DNA from: Xanthoparmelia taractica
Taxonomy: Eukaryota > Ascomycota > Lecanoromycetes > Lecanorales > Parmeliaceae
DNA: 64,000 nt
Assembly: GCA_033085395.1 (NCBI GenBank)
Contig: JANQBS010000005.1
Location: 124,001-188,000, forward strand
Direction of reading: 5' to 3'
The position numbers and the translations under genes were made by a program. The notes beneath the pieces are model-generated. The model was given only the letters and a program-made list of their open reading frames with translations, was not told the DNA's origin and made no database searches. Below, piece by piece: positions 12,401 through 23,171 of this stretch (the stretch's first letter is position 1; each line of letters begins with the position of its first letter).

Positions 12401-15400
12401 TCGTATTTGACGTGTTTCGGCCCAGTATTTGCCATGATCCCACCTGTAACTTGGAATGTCTTGTAGCTTTCGTCCAATGGTTGTCTGCGAGAACCTGCCG
12501 TCAGCCTCAACACTAAAGTTGCTGTTAACAGCGGCCAGGTCTACTGGGTAGCCCAACGAGAACAGTTGTCCAGCTGTCGCTAAAAGACTTTCAAAAGCTG
12601 GAGTTTCCCTTGTCAAAGAAGCGAAGTAAGGAATCTTCAACTTTAGGGAGTTCAAGATCTCGTTTGAAGGAGCTCTTAGAGCTGGATGGGCACCTATCTC
12701 AACGAGAACATCGATGTCCTGTTCATCGTTCTCGTTCAGGAGTATGCCTGTCAGGGCATCAGAAAACATCACAGTTCCTGTCATGTTCATGGCCCAATAT
12801 TCAGCGTTCATCTTTCGTGCCGACGAATCACGCGCTGTCACACTGGAACAGAACCGAATCTTAGCAGAACGGCACTGAAAGTTGACGGCGCGGGATAGTG
12901 CTTGCTCGAAGGCAGGTGCAAGAGATTGCATGTGATGGGAGTGGAAAGCTTGTTCGACCTTGAGCCGACGAGCAAAGATCTTTCTTCTCTCAAGTTCTTG
13001 TTTCAATTCAAGGATAGCATCCTCATCTCCTGAGAACGTTAAGCTCGAGGGACTGTTAATGGCCGCCAGACTGATACGATCTTTGTATGCTTTGAGCTCT
13101 GCTTTTCCCTCAGTTTCAGTGAGTCCGACAGCCATCATTGCACCTCGGGCGGAAGCAGCTATGCCCACACCTTTAGACATGTAGAGCCCCCTGTAGTAAG
13201 CGCAAATGATGGTACTCTCGAAAGAGAGGACACCTGCGCAGTACGCCGCGACAATTTCGCCAGATGAGTGTCCAACCACAGCTGAGGGGGTTATACCCCA
13301 GGCCCGAAGAAGTTCGACGATGCCTAGTTGCAGAGCGGCGCAGATGGGTTGAGAAAAGCGGCTTTGTGATAGCCGCGAGTCTTCCGGAGGCTTGCAGAGT
13401 TCATCGATGCAAGACCAATCCGGCGAGTCTGGAAGACGTTGAAGCGAGGCATCACATCTCTCTAGCGTTTGTTTGAACAGCCGAGACTGTTCTATGAGTT
13501 GCCTGCCCATAGCATGCCATTGCGCTCCTTGTCCAGTGAAAACGAATCCGACTTTTGGGCTGCGTTGGAGGATTCTGTTCCACTTGGCTGTAGCTTTTGG
13601 TTCCGCAAGATCTTCAAGAACAGATAGTTGGTCATGTCCGATTGCAAATGAGCGACATTGATGCATTGAACGCTTTACACTCAAGCTGTAGGCTAGATCA
13701 TGCACCTTTAAGTCAGGCTTCTGTTGGATGAACTCGCTTGTAGACGTTACGAGGAGCTTGCCGGCCTTTTCGGTATGCGAAGTCAACGGTATCAGGAAAG
13801 GCCTTTTGTCTACATTCTCTGGCTGAGTTTGTGTGGATCTTTGCTTTGCGGCCCCTATTGCTGGCCGATAATTCTCTAATATGACGTGTGCGTTCTGGCC
13901 CCCATAGCCGAAAGAGTTGACACTGGCTCGTCGCACACCAGTTCCAGTCTTCCAGTCTGTGAGCTCTGTTGGCACTTTGATCTTAAGGTTTTGGAAGTTT
14001 ATCTCTGGATTTGGGGTATTGAAGTGCATGTTTGGTAGGATTTTAGCTTTTTCGATGCTCATGGTTGCCTTGATGACGCCAATTAGACCCGAAGCTCCCT
14101 CGAGATGCCCTATGTTCGATTTGATCGAGCCGACAAATAATGGGTGCTTTCTAGCGGGGGCGAAGACTTGTCCTATGGCTCCAGCTTCTCGCGGATCACC
14201 TGCTTTGGTGCCTGTACCATGTGCCTATACGGATATCAGCCGCGTGAATTCGAGGGTGCTACATCGCTTTTGGTATTACCTCAAAGTAGTCAGTATCGGC
14301 GGTCATAAGCCCTGCACTCTTGTACGTATGACGTATAAGTTGAGCTTGGGCTCTTTCGTTAGGCAGCATAAGCCCATCTTTCGAGCCATCGTGGTTGGAG
14401 CCAGTCCCACGAATCACTGACCGGATCGTGTCTCCATCGAATTCTGCACGACTTTTCCTTTTCAAGATCACAGCGCAGACACCTTCTCCACGAACGTATC
14501 CACTGCCGTTAGCATCAAACGTGCGGCAACGGCCGTCGCTTGATAGCATTCCAAAGTCGGTCATTGTGATGAAAATGTTTGGATCGAAATGAAGGGCTGA
14601 CCCTGCCACAATTGAGATATCTGATTCGTAGTCTTGAAGTGATTTATTCCCAAGATGCAAGCAGACAAGCGAAGAGGAGCAAGCTGTATCGATAGTCAGA
14701 CTTGGACCATGAAGGTCATAAAAGTAAGAAACCCGATTTGACAATATAGCGTTTCCCACGCCTGTGACTGCGTATTTGGGGTATTGGGCCAGATCTTTAG
14801 TCATCATAGCATTATAATCATTAGAAAAAGAACCACAGAAGACCGAGGTCTGAGTTCCGCGAATCTCGTCGAGAGTAATACCAGCTGACGAGCGACAAAT
14901 AAGCGAGGGTATTTGATTAACTGGTTGACAGAAACTTACCGTTCTCGAGAGCCTCATAAACGACTTCTAACAACAGGCGCTGTTGAGGATCCATTGACTC
15001 GGCTTCTTTGCCAGAAATACGGAAGAACTCGTTATCAAAAAGGTCAAGTCTTTGGTCGAGGAAATACCCATATCTAGCATTAGTCTGAAGCTGTGAGTGA
15101 ATATACCTAGATCAGAAAGAAGTTGCTGTACATACTGTTCCTTTGTTTGTTCCTTGTGGGTGGTAGTAAGCATCGACGTTGAATCGATCCTCGGGCATCT
15201 TCTTCTGCAAGTCCTTCTTTTCGGCCAGAACTTTCCACAACTGGCTGGTGTTGGTGGCACCAGGAACGCGGCAAGCCATACCAACGACGACTGAGGGGTC
15301 GGCCACTGCCAACCCCACGTTGGACTCATCATTGCTAGTAACGAGCGAAGAATCGGTAGACTCTATAACACTGGGAGATGGTGATCTAGTAGTGTCAACA

Positions 15401-15459
15401 CTGGTTGAGGAAGATGAGTATGCAGCCATCTCTGGTTCAACCATCGAGCCACTATCCAT
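3485..15459 (-). CDS. PKS-NRPS hybrid synthetase, KS-AT-DH-(psiMT)-ER-KR-ACP-C-A-T-R
   Basis: Five exons (15459-15136, 15090-14940, 14884-14280, 14224-6245, 6193-3485) give about 3,922 residues. KS: DTACSSSL (Cys about 227), AHGTGT, SNIGH. AT: GHSSG at about 678. DH: HxxxGxxxxP at about 1009 and DAAFH. ER, about 1640-1975: intact HAAAGGVGQMA nucleotide site. KR, about 1995-2180: GGLGGIG and a Ser/Tyr pair. ACP: GLDS (about 2315). C: HHIALDN in place of HHxxxDG. A: STGKPKG. T: LGGQS. R: TGVDSFVG and YxxSR. The segment between DH and ER resembles a C-methyltransferase lacking the glycine-rich SAM motif. Expected chemistry is a reduced polyketide chain amidated with one amino acid, then released reductively or by Dieckmann cyclisation. 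An upstream in-frame ATG at 15609 would add 50 residues; 15459 better fits the family. Confidence 0.93.
6194..6244 (-). other. in-frame 51-bp intron inside the A-domain A3 motif
   Basis: Reading straight through places 17 foreign residues between VIYTS and GSTGKPKG. The insert starts GTATCT, ends TTACAG, and carries ACTGAT, a good branch-point match, near its 3' end. Its length is a multiple of three and it has no stop codon, so an ORF finder does not detect it. Removal restores the canonical A3 phosphate-binding loop. Confidence 0.93.
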
Positions 15460-17749
15460 TTCAGACGAAACGTGTTGTAACTGAGGGCGGACCACCAGTT
15501 CTATATCTACTTTCCTCGTTTCATAGAGCGGTAAAAGCGACGCGCTTATGAAGGCGCTGTTCAGAGCTCTCTTGGCAGGGAATGGTAGGAAGAGCGGTAT
15601 CGCCGTCACTCCGTGGATAGACGGAGCGTGTTAAAGAGTCAGAAGCATTCTGGTCCGAGCAGATACAAGGGAATGAAATGGAAGATGAGTACGGCTGCAG
15701 CTCTTTCAAACGAAAGGAGACCAACATCTCACCCATCGATAGCTTAACAAGCTGCAGAGATCGCATAGAGATTACGAGGACCAGCGGACACGAAGTGAGA
15801 GACGGTGTGAGTAACAATTGCGGACATCATTTACAGAAAAGGATAAACGCGCGATACCGAATCGAATAACTACTATTGCTCCTTAGTCCGCCAAATGGGC
15901 AAAGAATGCTCCGTGGTTTGTGCACCCGCGCATTGTAGCTTTGTAATACGGTCATAGATGGGTCTTTGTAGGCGTGTAAGACGATCGTTGATGGATCTTG
16001 GTGGCTGCGTGAGACGGTCATGGATGGATATCTGGTGTGTAAGGCGGTCATGGATGGATCTCTGTAGGTGTGTAAGGCGGTCATAGACGGGATTTTTCAA
16101 TTGTGTAAGACGATCCAGTGTATTACCAAGATGCTCCATGCGAGGGCCAGAGCAGTGATCAACGGGTAAGTGAATAAAATATCCGTGGGTGCTGTCAAAG
16201 CGCTTTGCGAAGGTGGCAAAGACGCACTTGTAATACCTTCCTCACCCCAAGACCGCAACAATTACCAGAACTTCTTCTATAACTGGCAACGCTCGAAACG
16301 CGAGAGATGCTCGGATGCGGGACTTGAACACGCGAGACAGACAGTTGAAGAGCCGCATTTATGGATCTCTATGTATTGAATCCAAAAACTTTCTTCATGC
16401 CGAGCTTGGATTGGGGTGAAAATGCGAACAGCTGACAGCGGGCTGAAAGTATTCCGTACGAGGTGGAGCGTGAACAGTGGAGCCTGAAGAGACCTGGTTC
16501 GAATCAGTTCAGTGCGACTTTGCAGACGGACGGCATTATGCAGCATGCAGCGGCATGCTGCATGTATATTTTAAGGAACTAGGCTGGAAGTGAGATTAAG
16601 TACTTATAAGACCTCGGCACAGACGAAGCGGCTGTGTATATTAGGCGGCAACGGCGACTGATCGACAGTTGTAGCCGCCTATCATTCTCCACGCTCGGCG
16701 CTCGTCCATGCTGTTGACCTATCGGTAAGACGGTATCTGACCTGAATCGAGGTATTGCCCCGGGCTTGGCGTGTAGTTCTGTTTCTATCTCACCGCTGAT
16801 CCTCAAATCGAGTCACACCGCTGGCATGGTCCCTGCCAAGCAGCTTATTTCTTTGACCCGTTGGTACAGGTTGCGAGTTGTTACCAAACATGGAAGCCTA
16901 CAGTTACTGCCGGAGGCACATGGATACCGTCATATCCGCACAGGATCACATTCCGAGGTCAGCCAAGTTGTGCGGTACAAGGGCCAGACCACAAGGTTGT
17001 AGTACCTGCATGTACTTAAGGTACATACTGGTAGTAAAGGAATGAGTAGTAATGCGATTGGAGAGCAGAGGATTGAATCTTTTGAGAAGCTTGATGAAGT
17101 TAATATTCAGGCTTTTTCCCACGTGCAGTAGGTAAAATTCACCTACACTAATCTAGCGGTATGACGGTAAGGTAATTAATTACTGTTGGTACGTTGGCAC
17201 GAATATCAGCGTTCGGCATAACATCGTAGATATTCTCTGTCACCGCCTCGTACATGTAGACGATAATGCATTCCATTCTCAAAGCGCTGATTATCAATTC
17301 GGGAGGCGATAAGGTCGCAAACTAGTATAATCCATTACGCAATGCTTACTGTACTAATTGCGATTGTCTGAACCGATCATGCAGGTACAGGTACACCATT
17401 GTCAGTGTCTGATAGCGTGTTCCCGGATGTCAATTGCCAAGCAAACGGAGCTTCTCCCTCAGCATCAGCAGCGTCAATGAGTGAATATACGCAACTTTGT
17501 ACTATATCTATACGCTTCGAATAGGATTGATACCGCATTACCGGACAATCTCCTTGAGCAGAGAGGCTGAATCGTACACGATGCACTACAATGGACTTAG
17601 CGGTGGGTGGACCGTACCTTTTATGAGCCTTACGTTGACCTGCACATGCTTTTCTAGCAAAATACTCAACGCATGATCATTGAATTGTTAGAAACACTAC
17701 TGTACCCTATGCTACCTTTGTGCTCTACATATCCTCATACTTTACACCC
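15460..17749. promoter_or_regulatory. divergent promoter region, PKS-NRPS / Zn2Cys6 regulator
   Basis: This 2.3-kb gap separates two genes transcribed away from each other: the synthase to the left and its probable regulator to the right. It carries a minisatellite at about 15935-16115 and an AT-rich stretch at about 17000-17350. I found no convincing gene here; short frames lack motifs. The arrangement would allow shared control, but I could not identify a specific operator. Confidence 0.6.
15935..16115 (-). repeat. ~30-bp imperfect minisatellite, about six units
   Basis: Successive units of roughly 29-34 bp share GTGTAAG, then ACGGTCAT or ACGATCGT, then GATGGATCT. The units are degenerate, with substitutions and small length changes. 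Read on the minus strand the array gives a repetitive peptide with a PSMT core in more than one frame, which is a by-product of the repeat. It lies 475 bp upstream of the synthase ATG, inside the divergent promoter. Confidence 0.85.
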
Positions 17750-19999
17750 ATGGCAGATCAGACTGATTTTGCAATTGGCAATCCGACTATCTCCTCTCCC
17801 ATTAGGAAGAGCTGTTATTTCTGTCGCTCGCGTAAAATCCGGTGTTCTGGAGGCCAAGTGTGTACGGCATGTCGCGCTCGTAGCATGGACTGTGTTTACG
17901 GCAGGGAGGCTTCCAAAGGGCGGCCTAGAGGTTCCAAGTCGGCTGTGGGATCCCTCAAAGGTACTTTGCGAAAAGAGCTTGATGTTACAGCATCGCCAGA
18001 AACTATCCGGGACAAGACAGATGACGATGAAGCCACACCTGCCAGCTTGATACAATTGCCATTGCACTTACCCTCATCGAGGCATTGGCCTACTCACGTG
18101 ACAACAAACTTCTCCATTACTTCTCAGAGCCACAGTAGTACAGAGGATCATTTTCTCGGAACAGCACTGGAAGACCTCTTTCGCCGCAAATTTCAAGATG
18201 ACCGTCGACCAGTACAATTAGCCGCGCCAGCAGCCTCGTCCTTGATGTCGGAATGTGGTCTGCAATGTCCAGCTGAGCACCAGAAGATATCAAATACAAG
18301 AAATAATCCCTCTACCGACGCCGTGTCCGGTTTATCTTCTAAAAGTTCACCACTTTTGAACCTAAGTCAAGATCTGGTCGAACTGTCATCGAAGCGATTG
18401 GGTTCTCTGGGATCTTTCCAGCGGGAAGATACTCCTTCAGTTTTTGTACCTTCTCTCCTCACCCAGGACAAGGATACTACCATGTTTGAGAGCGATACAG
18501 AGCCAGCGTCATTGCCCAAGTATAGCCACCATCAGTTGAGTCAATTGATCGAGCTGTGGGTCTTTCGCCACCCGTTGTCGTTCCTTATATCAAAGACCCT
18601 GCTTCTTCACAGCTATCGTAACGAGACACATGATGAATGCCTCGTCGCAGTCGTCCTTGGTGGTGCATGCCTCGCTCTTGGTGACACTGAATCTATGCAA
18701 GGCCAGAGGTTCTTTGAATGGGCTGAGATCCACTTACGACGTCGAAACGCAACTTCTCCCTCCATCTCCACTGTGCAAACCCTGATACTCCTTGGTTGGC
18801 ATGAGCTATTTCGTTCAAGTGCTCGGCGAGCCTTCTGTTATGTAGAAATGGCACGAATAGCGTTGAGGGACATTCAACATCGCAGCGACGGTACTCCGCT
18901 GACAAACGTCGATAGAATCAACGGTATCCATGTTGGGAAGGTTGAACTGGAACTTTGCCAAAGGATGTACTGGGTTACATTTGCATTGGACTTGTGGGCT
19001 GCGATGCAAATGGACGTCTCATTTGACGTCCATACAGCACCTAATACAGATATTGAAATACCACCTCTGGAGAAAGAAGCCTCCGCTGCCTATATCCTAG
19101 ATGAGAGATCAGGCAACTCCGCGGCGCTTAGGGAGCAGGAAAGCGCAATGCAAGAGCTGTGGCCTTTGAGTCATGTCGCCTCTACAGTCGGACACATCTA
19201 TGCTCTTTACCAACGCCAAGCGGCCGCTGTACCGACTTCCTCACTCGGCGGCTGGGAATCTAAGATCATTCCTCGACTCCGTCAGCTTGTCGATGGTCCT
19301 GGGAGTTTTTCAACTGTATGCCAAAGCATCAGGTCCATCCTTTCCGATGGAATTAACGCCATTCTGGCACAATTGGGAAGTCGATCTTCCGACCTCTTCG
19401 TGGTGTCCGTTTATCGGATATTGATCATCCAGCTCTTATTTCCTGGATCAGAGCCCAGCATCCCTACCAGACTTATCGCAGATCCAATGTATAATGACAT
19501 CATCTACTTTGTGGGTGCATTCAAGGATCACGCAGAGATGTTGTGCCGGCCTCCCTCAGACTCGAGCATGAAGGAGTTGGGATCTGTTGAATCTTCTTTA
19601 TTGGTGCTAGGCCTTGACACATGCAGCAGAGCATTATGTCAACTTCACGTTGCACTCGATCCCAAGACAACAGTAACGGAGGGCTGGTGCTGGTCGACTC
19701 CTCAACGGGACAAACTGATGGAGCTGACGCAGGAACTGCATCGTATTTGCAAGTATCCGAGACTGCGCACCAATTCGACTTTACCGCTGGTGAAAAAGCA
19801 CCTGAAATGCTTGTTACAAGGCCATCAGCCGTTTGACCCTTCTGGCCTAGACCGGGGTTGCTTTTCACGGCCTGCGGACTCCTTTCTAGGATGGGTTGCA
19901 CCTACTTTAGACCCACAAATAACGCCTATAAGCGGTATCGGCAACTTCGATATTTCCGGCGACTTTGACTTTGAATGGTCCAGCTATGAATTGGATTGA
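17750..19999 (+). CDS. Zn2Cys6 binuclear-cluster transcription factor, probable cluster regulator
   Basis: A single open frame gives 749 residues. The N-terminus has a complete zinc cluster, Cys22-x2-Cys25-x6-Cys32-x5-Cys38-x2-Cys41-x6-Cys48. It is followed by a basic linker with an AT-hook-like GRPRG core at about residues 57-61. The middle is consistent with the fungal-specific transcription factor domain (helical stretches around the HHQLSQLIELWVF region), and the C-terminus is acidic and aromatic (DISGDFDFEWSSYELD), as in activation tails. The ATG at 17750 is preferred over one 30 bp upstream because it places the cluster at the usual distance from the start. Divergent orientation to the PKS-NRPS makes a pathway-specific regulator likely, by inference. 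No intron was needed to keep the frame, which is unusual for such a long regulator but not exceptional. Confidence 0.88.
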   Translation: MADQTDFAIGNPTISSPIRKSCYFCRSRKIRCSGGQVCTACRARSMDCVYGREASKGRPRGSKSAVGSLKGTLRKELDVTASPETIRDKTDDDEATPASLIQLPLHLPSSRHWPTHVTTNFSITSQSHSSTEDHFLGTALEDLFRRKFQDDRRPVQLAAPAASSLMSECGLQCPAEHQKISNTRNNPSTDAVSGLSSKSSPLLNLSQDLVELSSKRLGSLGSFQREDTPSVFVPSLLTQDKDTTMFESDTEPASLPKYSHHQLSQLIELWVFRHPLSFLISKTLLLHSYRNETHDECLVAVVLGGACLALGDTESMQGQRFFEWAEIHLRRRNATSPSISTVQTLILLGWHELFRSSARRAFCYVEMARIALRDIQHRSDGTPLTNVDRINGIHVGKVELELCQRMYWVTFALDLWAAMQMDVSFDVHTAPNTDIEIPPLEKEASAAYILDERSGNSAALREQESAMQELWPLSHVASTVGHIYALYQRQAAAVPTSSLGGWESKIIPRLRQLVDGPGSFSTVCQSIRSILSDGINAILAQLGSRSSDLFVVSVYRILIIQLLFPGSEPSIPTRLIADPMYNDIIYFVGAFKDHAEMLCRPPSDSSMKELGSVESSLLVLGLDTCSRALCQLHVALDPKTTVTEGWCWSTPQRDKLMELTQELHRICKYPRLRTNSTLPLVKKHLKCLLQGHQPFDPSGLDRGCFSRPADSFLGWVAPTLDPQITPISGIGNFDISGDFDFEWSSYELD

Positions 20000-21669
20000 G
20001 GAAAATGGTGACAAGTCAAGCAAATGTGTAGGATCTTTGGGAAGGACGTTTCATTGTCAGACAAATCGTCTTTATCACAAGTCATGAACGCTGAGCTTTA
20101 CTTGTGCTAAAGTATATGTTCGTAAGTGTGCGGTGGAAGAATGGTATGACAGCAAAATGCTGCACAATTAAATCAAATCGCTGAAGTGTCATTATATGGG
20201 GCGGTCATGCCAATTTATTAGATACGCACTTTGATAATATGTTTCAGACCTTATCCCATGAGCTGGCGCCTGGGGGGTAAAATGTCTTGGCGGAACATCA
20301 AATATAGCTATTTTCACAACACCATAACTTTTGAACAACAATGTTTACGACAAAAGTTTCAACTACAAAATTTTAGATTGTCTCCAGGAGAACAATTTCA
20401 AAGTTTAGCATATTCTTGTGAGGCTTCTCGTTGTTGAGTTATGATCAATTGTTAAGGGCACTTTTTGATGTTCGGTCGGAACCCCTGAATTTTACCCCCT
20501 GCCAGCCCATGGGATACTTCGCACAGTCGTGTCTTTAACCTCGAATAATCTTCCATGCAAGCCCATCACATTTCTATATGGCAGAGTGGATTCACAGACT
20601 ATAGTAATCCTTTCCGAGATTTTAGGATCCTTACGGCCGATACAGAAGCCCTTGCTTGACGCTGTAAAGTACGTCCGGTCCAGATTCGGAGGGTTTTTTC
20701 AGGAAAATAAACGGAGACTTTATGGTTCTACTCAATCGTCCTTCATGCCGACGGTGCTTCGATGTGATATTGCAAGAAAAATCACTCACAATCAAGCTCG
20801 AAGACGACCAGTCATCGTTTAGGTGTGTCTGCGGTTGATGCCGAGGGAGTCAAAACGCTTACGTACGGTGAGTTATAGGAGGCAGTCGGGAGACAGGGAT
20901 GAAGAATGTGGGGAGCGCGGGCCTCGTGGCGGAGCGCCTTTGGAGATGGTGATGTTTGGGTGCGGAAGACCGTTGAAAAGTCGGCGGTTGAGATGGGAGG
21001 GCCGTCTGAGGTTTCGAGAACGGGTGTGGAGTGCGAGGTGGAGTTGGAGAAGTAGACGGGGTGCGTGATTTGGCTGGGGAATTTCCATGATTTTGCTCGG
21101 GTGGGGGAGGGCGAGGTGTGAGTAGATCTTACGAGTTACGAAGCGGATTGGAATTGCACGGATGGTATTGCTGCTATCATTCTCGACATGACCATGTAAG
21201 AGGAATTAAAATGACAATAGTTGATGCTCGTTATCCTCTGGCATTTTGTGCTATGCCGTCCAAACCAAGGTACCTTTAAGGTAGGTACTTCGTATCCAAT
21301 TGCTAAGTGGTATTTAATTACCTCATAAAGTAAGTGTCTTGGTTTTTCTCTCCTGCATAATTTTATGCAGGGACCAACATCTAGCGCCAAATCCTGGTCT
21401 ATCTAGCTTTGCCAAGACTCTATCTCTTGGCACTTCCCCACGCCACTGATATGACCGAGAAAAAGGGTAGGTGCCATCGGTCAACAGCTATCATGGCATT
21501 CAGTTATTCCCCAATGCCTTTGCTAATTATCCACAGAGCCCTGCTCTCGCCGAACACGTCTCCGTACATCACTATCGACTCGTTAAGCAACCACAGCGAC
21601 CCTGTCCCTGGGCCTTGGTCCGATCAGCATCAAGTTCCCTGCAGATAAGATCAGGCGAGTGTAGTTGCA
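20000..21669. other. intergenic region between cluster regulator and Hv1 gene
   Basis: About 1.7 kb without a supported gene. It contains the MITE-like element at 20254-20514. The stretch 20520-21130 has several open frames on both strands but no motif or splice pattern I can defend. The last 300 bp form the promoter and leader of the proton-channel gene. Confidence 0.55.
20254..20514. mobile_element. MITE-like element with ~45-bp terminal inverted repeats and TA duplication
   Basis: The ends are inverted copies. The left end reads TCCCATGAGCTGGC, then a G-run and GTAAAAT. The right end, reverse-complemented, reads TCCCATGGGCTGGC, then a G-run and GTAAAAT. Similarity returns further in, at AACATCAAA. 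A TA dinucleotide flanks each side (20252-20253 and 20515-20516), as expected for insertion by the Tc1/mariner superfamily. The 261-bp interior is AT-rich and has no coding capacity, so it would depend on a transposase elsewhere. The two arms differ by small indels and substitutions, so the insertion is not very recent. Confidence 0.82.
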
Positions 21670-22637
21670 ATGAGCAGCGACGAAAGTCAACCTCTCATCC
21701 AAGATGATAATTCGGAAGAACGCCGATCTGGCATAAGGCGAGGTTATTACGGCGACGCCGTGGACGTCTCTTACGATAGCTCAACGCGCCGGCAGACTCG
21801 GCGCTTCCTGTCCTCCATATACGGTCACTATGCTGTTTTGCTGCTTGTTTCCATGGATGTTGGCTGTATCTTTGCCGACTTCCTCATTAGCCTGTACATC
21901 TGTGACCAAACCTGTGGAAAAGGCGATAGCGTTGGGGGTGGCCTGCCTAAAGCACAGGATGCGCTTGGAATTGTCGGTTTGGTGTTCAGCTGCCTGTTTA
22001 TGGTTGAATTGCTGGCTAGTATTTGGGCCTTTGGTTTCAAGTAAGTAGCGCAGGTTTGGGCAAGAATGATCATTCTGACTGCGGGTCCAGTTTCTTCAAA
22101 TCAAAGTTCCACTGCTTCGATGCTACAATCATTGTTGCAGGCTTCATCATTGACGTCTGTATGTACATTCCTGACCGAGCCCTTCCTCTTCAATACCAAC
22201 TTCCGTGACATAAGACATGTTTCGGAAATAGAATTTTCTCTCACTCCGCTAAAGATTCCTGAAAGAGAGACGCTGAATCCGAACCTTCATAGGTCTAAAG
22301 GATGTGCTTGAGGAGGCTGCGTCGATCGTTGTTATACTGAGACTTTGGCGTGTGTTCAAGATCGTGGAAGAATTTAGTGCTGGAGCCTCTGACCGTCAGT
22401 ACATTTCGAACTTATTCACCCTTGACCTGCACAAGAGATCGAGTCTTCAGGAGATGTTTCAAGGAAGAAATAAACTGCCTTGCTCCATTAGCACTACCTC
22501 ACTCTTGAAGCGTTGCTAACTCTGAATTTTGCGCAGAAATGGAAGTACTTGGTGAGAAGATAGAAAAGCTGGAGGCTGAGAATCAGGGGTTGAGGCGTGA
22601 GTTGAAAGCTCGGAAAGGTGATGACAATGGGCAGTGA
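21670..22637 (+). CDS. voltage-gated proton channel, Hv1 family
   Basis: Four exons (21670-22040, 22091-22158, 22293-22394, 22537-22637) give 213 residues. The protein is a lone voltage-sensor domain without a pore. S1 has the selectivity-type aspartate (SMDVG, Asp63). S2 carries Glu113. S3 has FDAT (Asp134) and IIDV (Asp145). S4 reads LRLWRVFK, giving Arg163, Arg166 and Lys169 at the three gating positions; Lys replaces the third Arg of animal Hv1. A short C-terminal coiled coil (MEVLGEKIEKLEAENQGL) would support dimers. In animals these channels extrude protons on depolarisation, and homologues are known in fungi. A role in cytosolic pH control is inferred. Splice sites all follow GT-AG and restore the family alignment. 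Confidence 0.9.
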
Positions 22638-23171
22638 GTGCGCGAAACGTCTTAAGGTTATGAAGGTCTTTGGCTTTGCTCTGGCCTTTCTGGTCACGAG
22701 AATTGGACCGTTCCTGTTGTAGAATTCTCCTGCCCTATCGTCTAGTCCTGTATGATGCACCCTAAGTACCTATTCATAATGGACCTGTGCCTTAAGGATG
22801 GAGGTACAGATTGCCAGATTTGCTTAGACTTAGTAACCAGGGTCCACACGGCTATATCTCGGTTTTTAATTTGGCCGGTGCGCGCCACTGATGAATGAGT
22901 GAGAATGTCTCTTACATTTGACGAGATAATAAATGCATCCAGCTGTCTAAAGTTGTTCGCCTTCAATTTGAGTTACGACACAATTCTACGATAGTTACTC
23001 TGCACTCTTGACTCTGTATGAGCTTTCCACAGCAGCACTCTTCTTCACCGTAATCTTGTTGATCCTCACGGCCGACACTCCATCTTAGGCCACTTGTTCC
23101 CTCCATTCCTATTTCTTGGCCTACAAGCAAGATCACAGAGTCATTAGGGAAGTCTTGCAGCTGGGGTCAAT
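22638..23171. other. intergenic region, Hv1 to PP2C
   Basis: This holds the 3' flank of the proton-channel gene and the promoter of the phosphatase gene. Short minus-strand frames have no recognisable features. I saw no RNA gene or repeat. Confidence 0.55.

Noticed and set aside
15827..16139. repetitive peptide frames on the minus strand with a PSMT core
   Set aside because: They are translations of the minisatellite in different frames; there is no start context or splicing pattern for a gene.
16470..16530. tRNA-like GGTTCGAATCA T-loop sequence
   Set aside because: No matching acceptor, D-arm or anticodon arm can be drawn around it on either strand.
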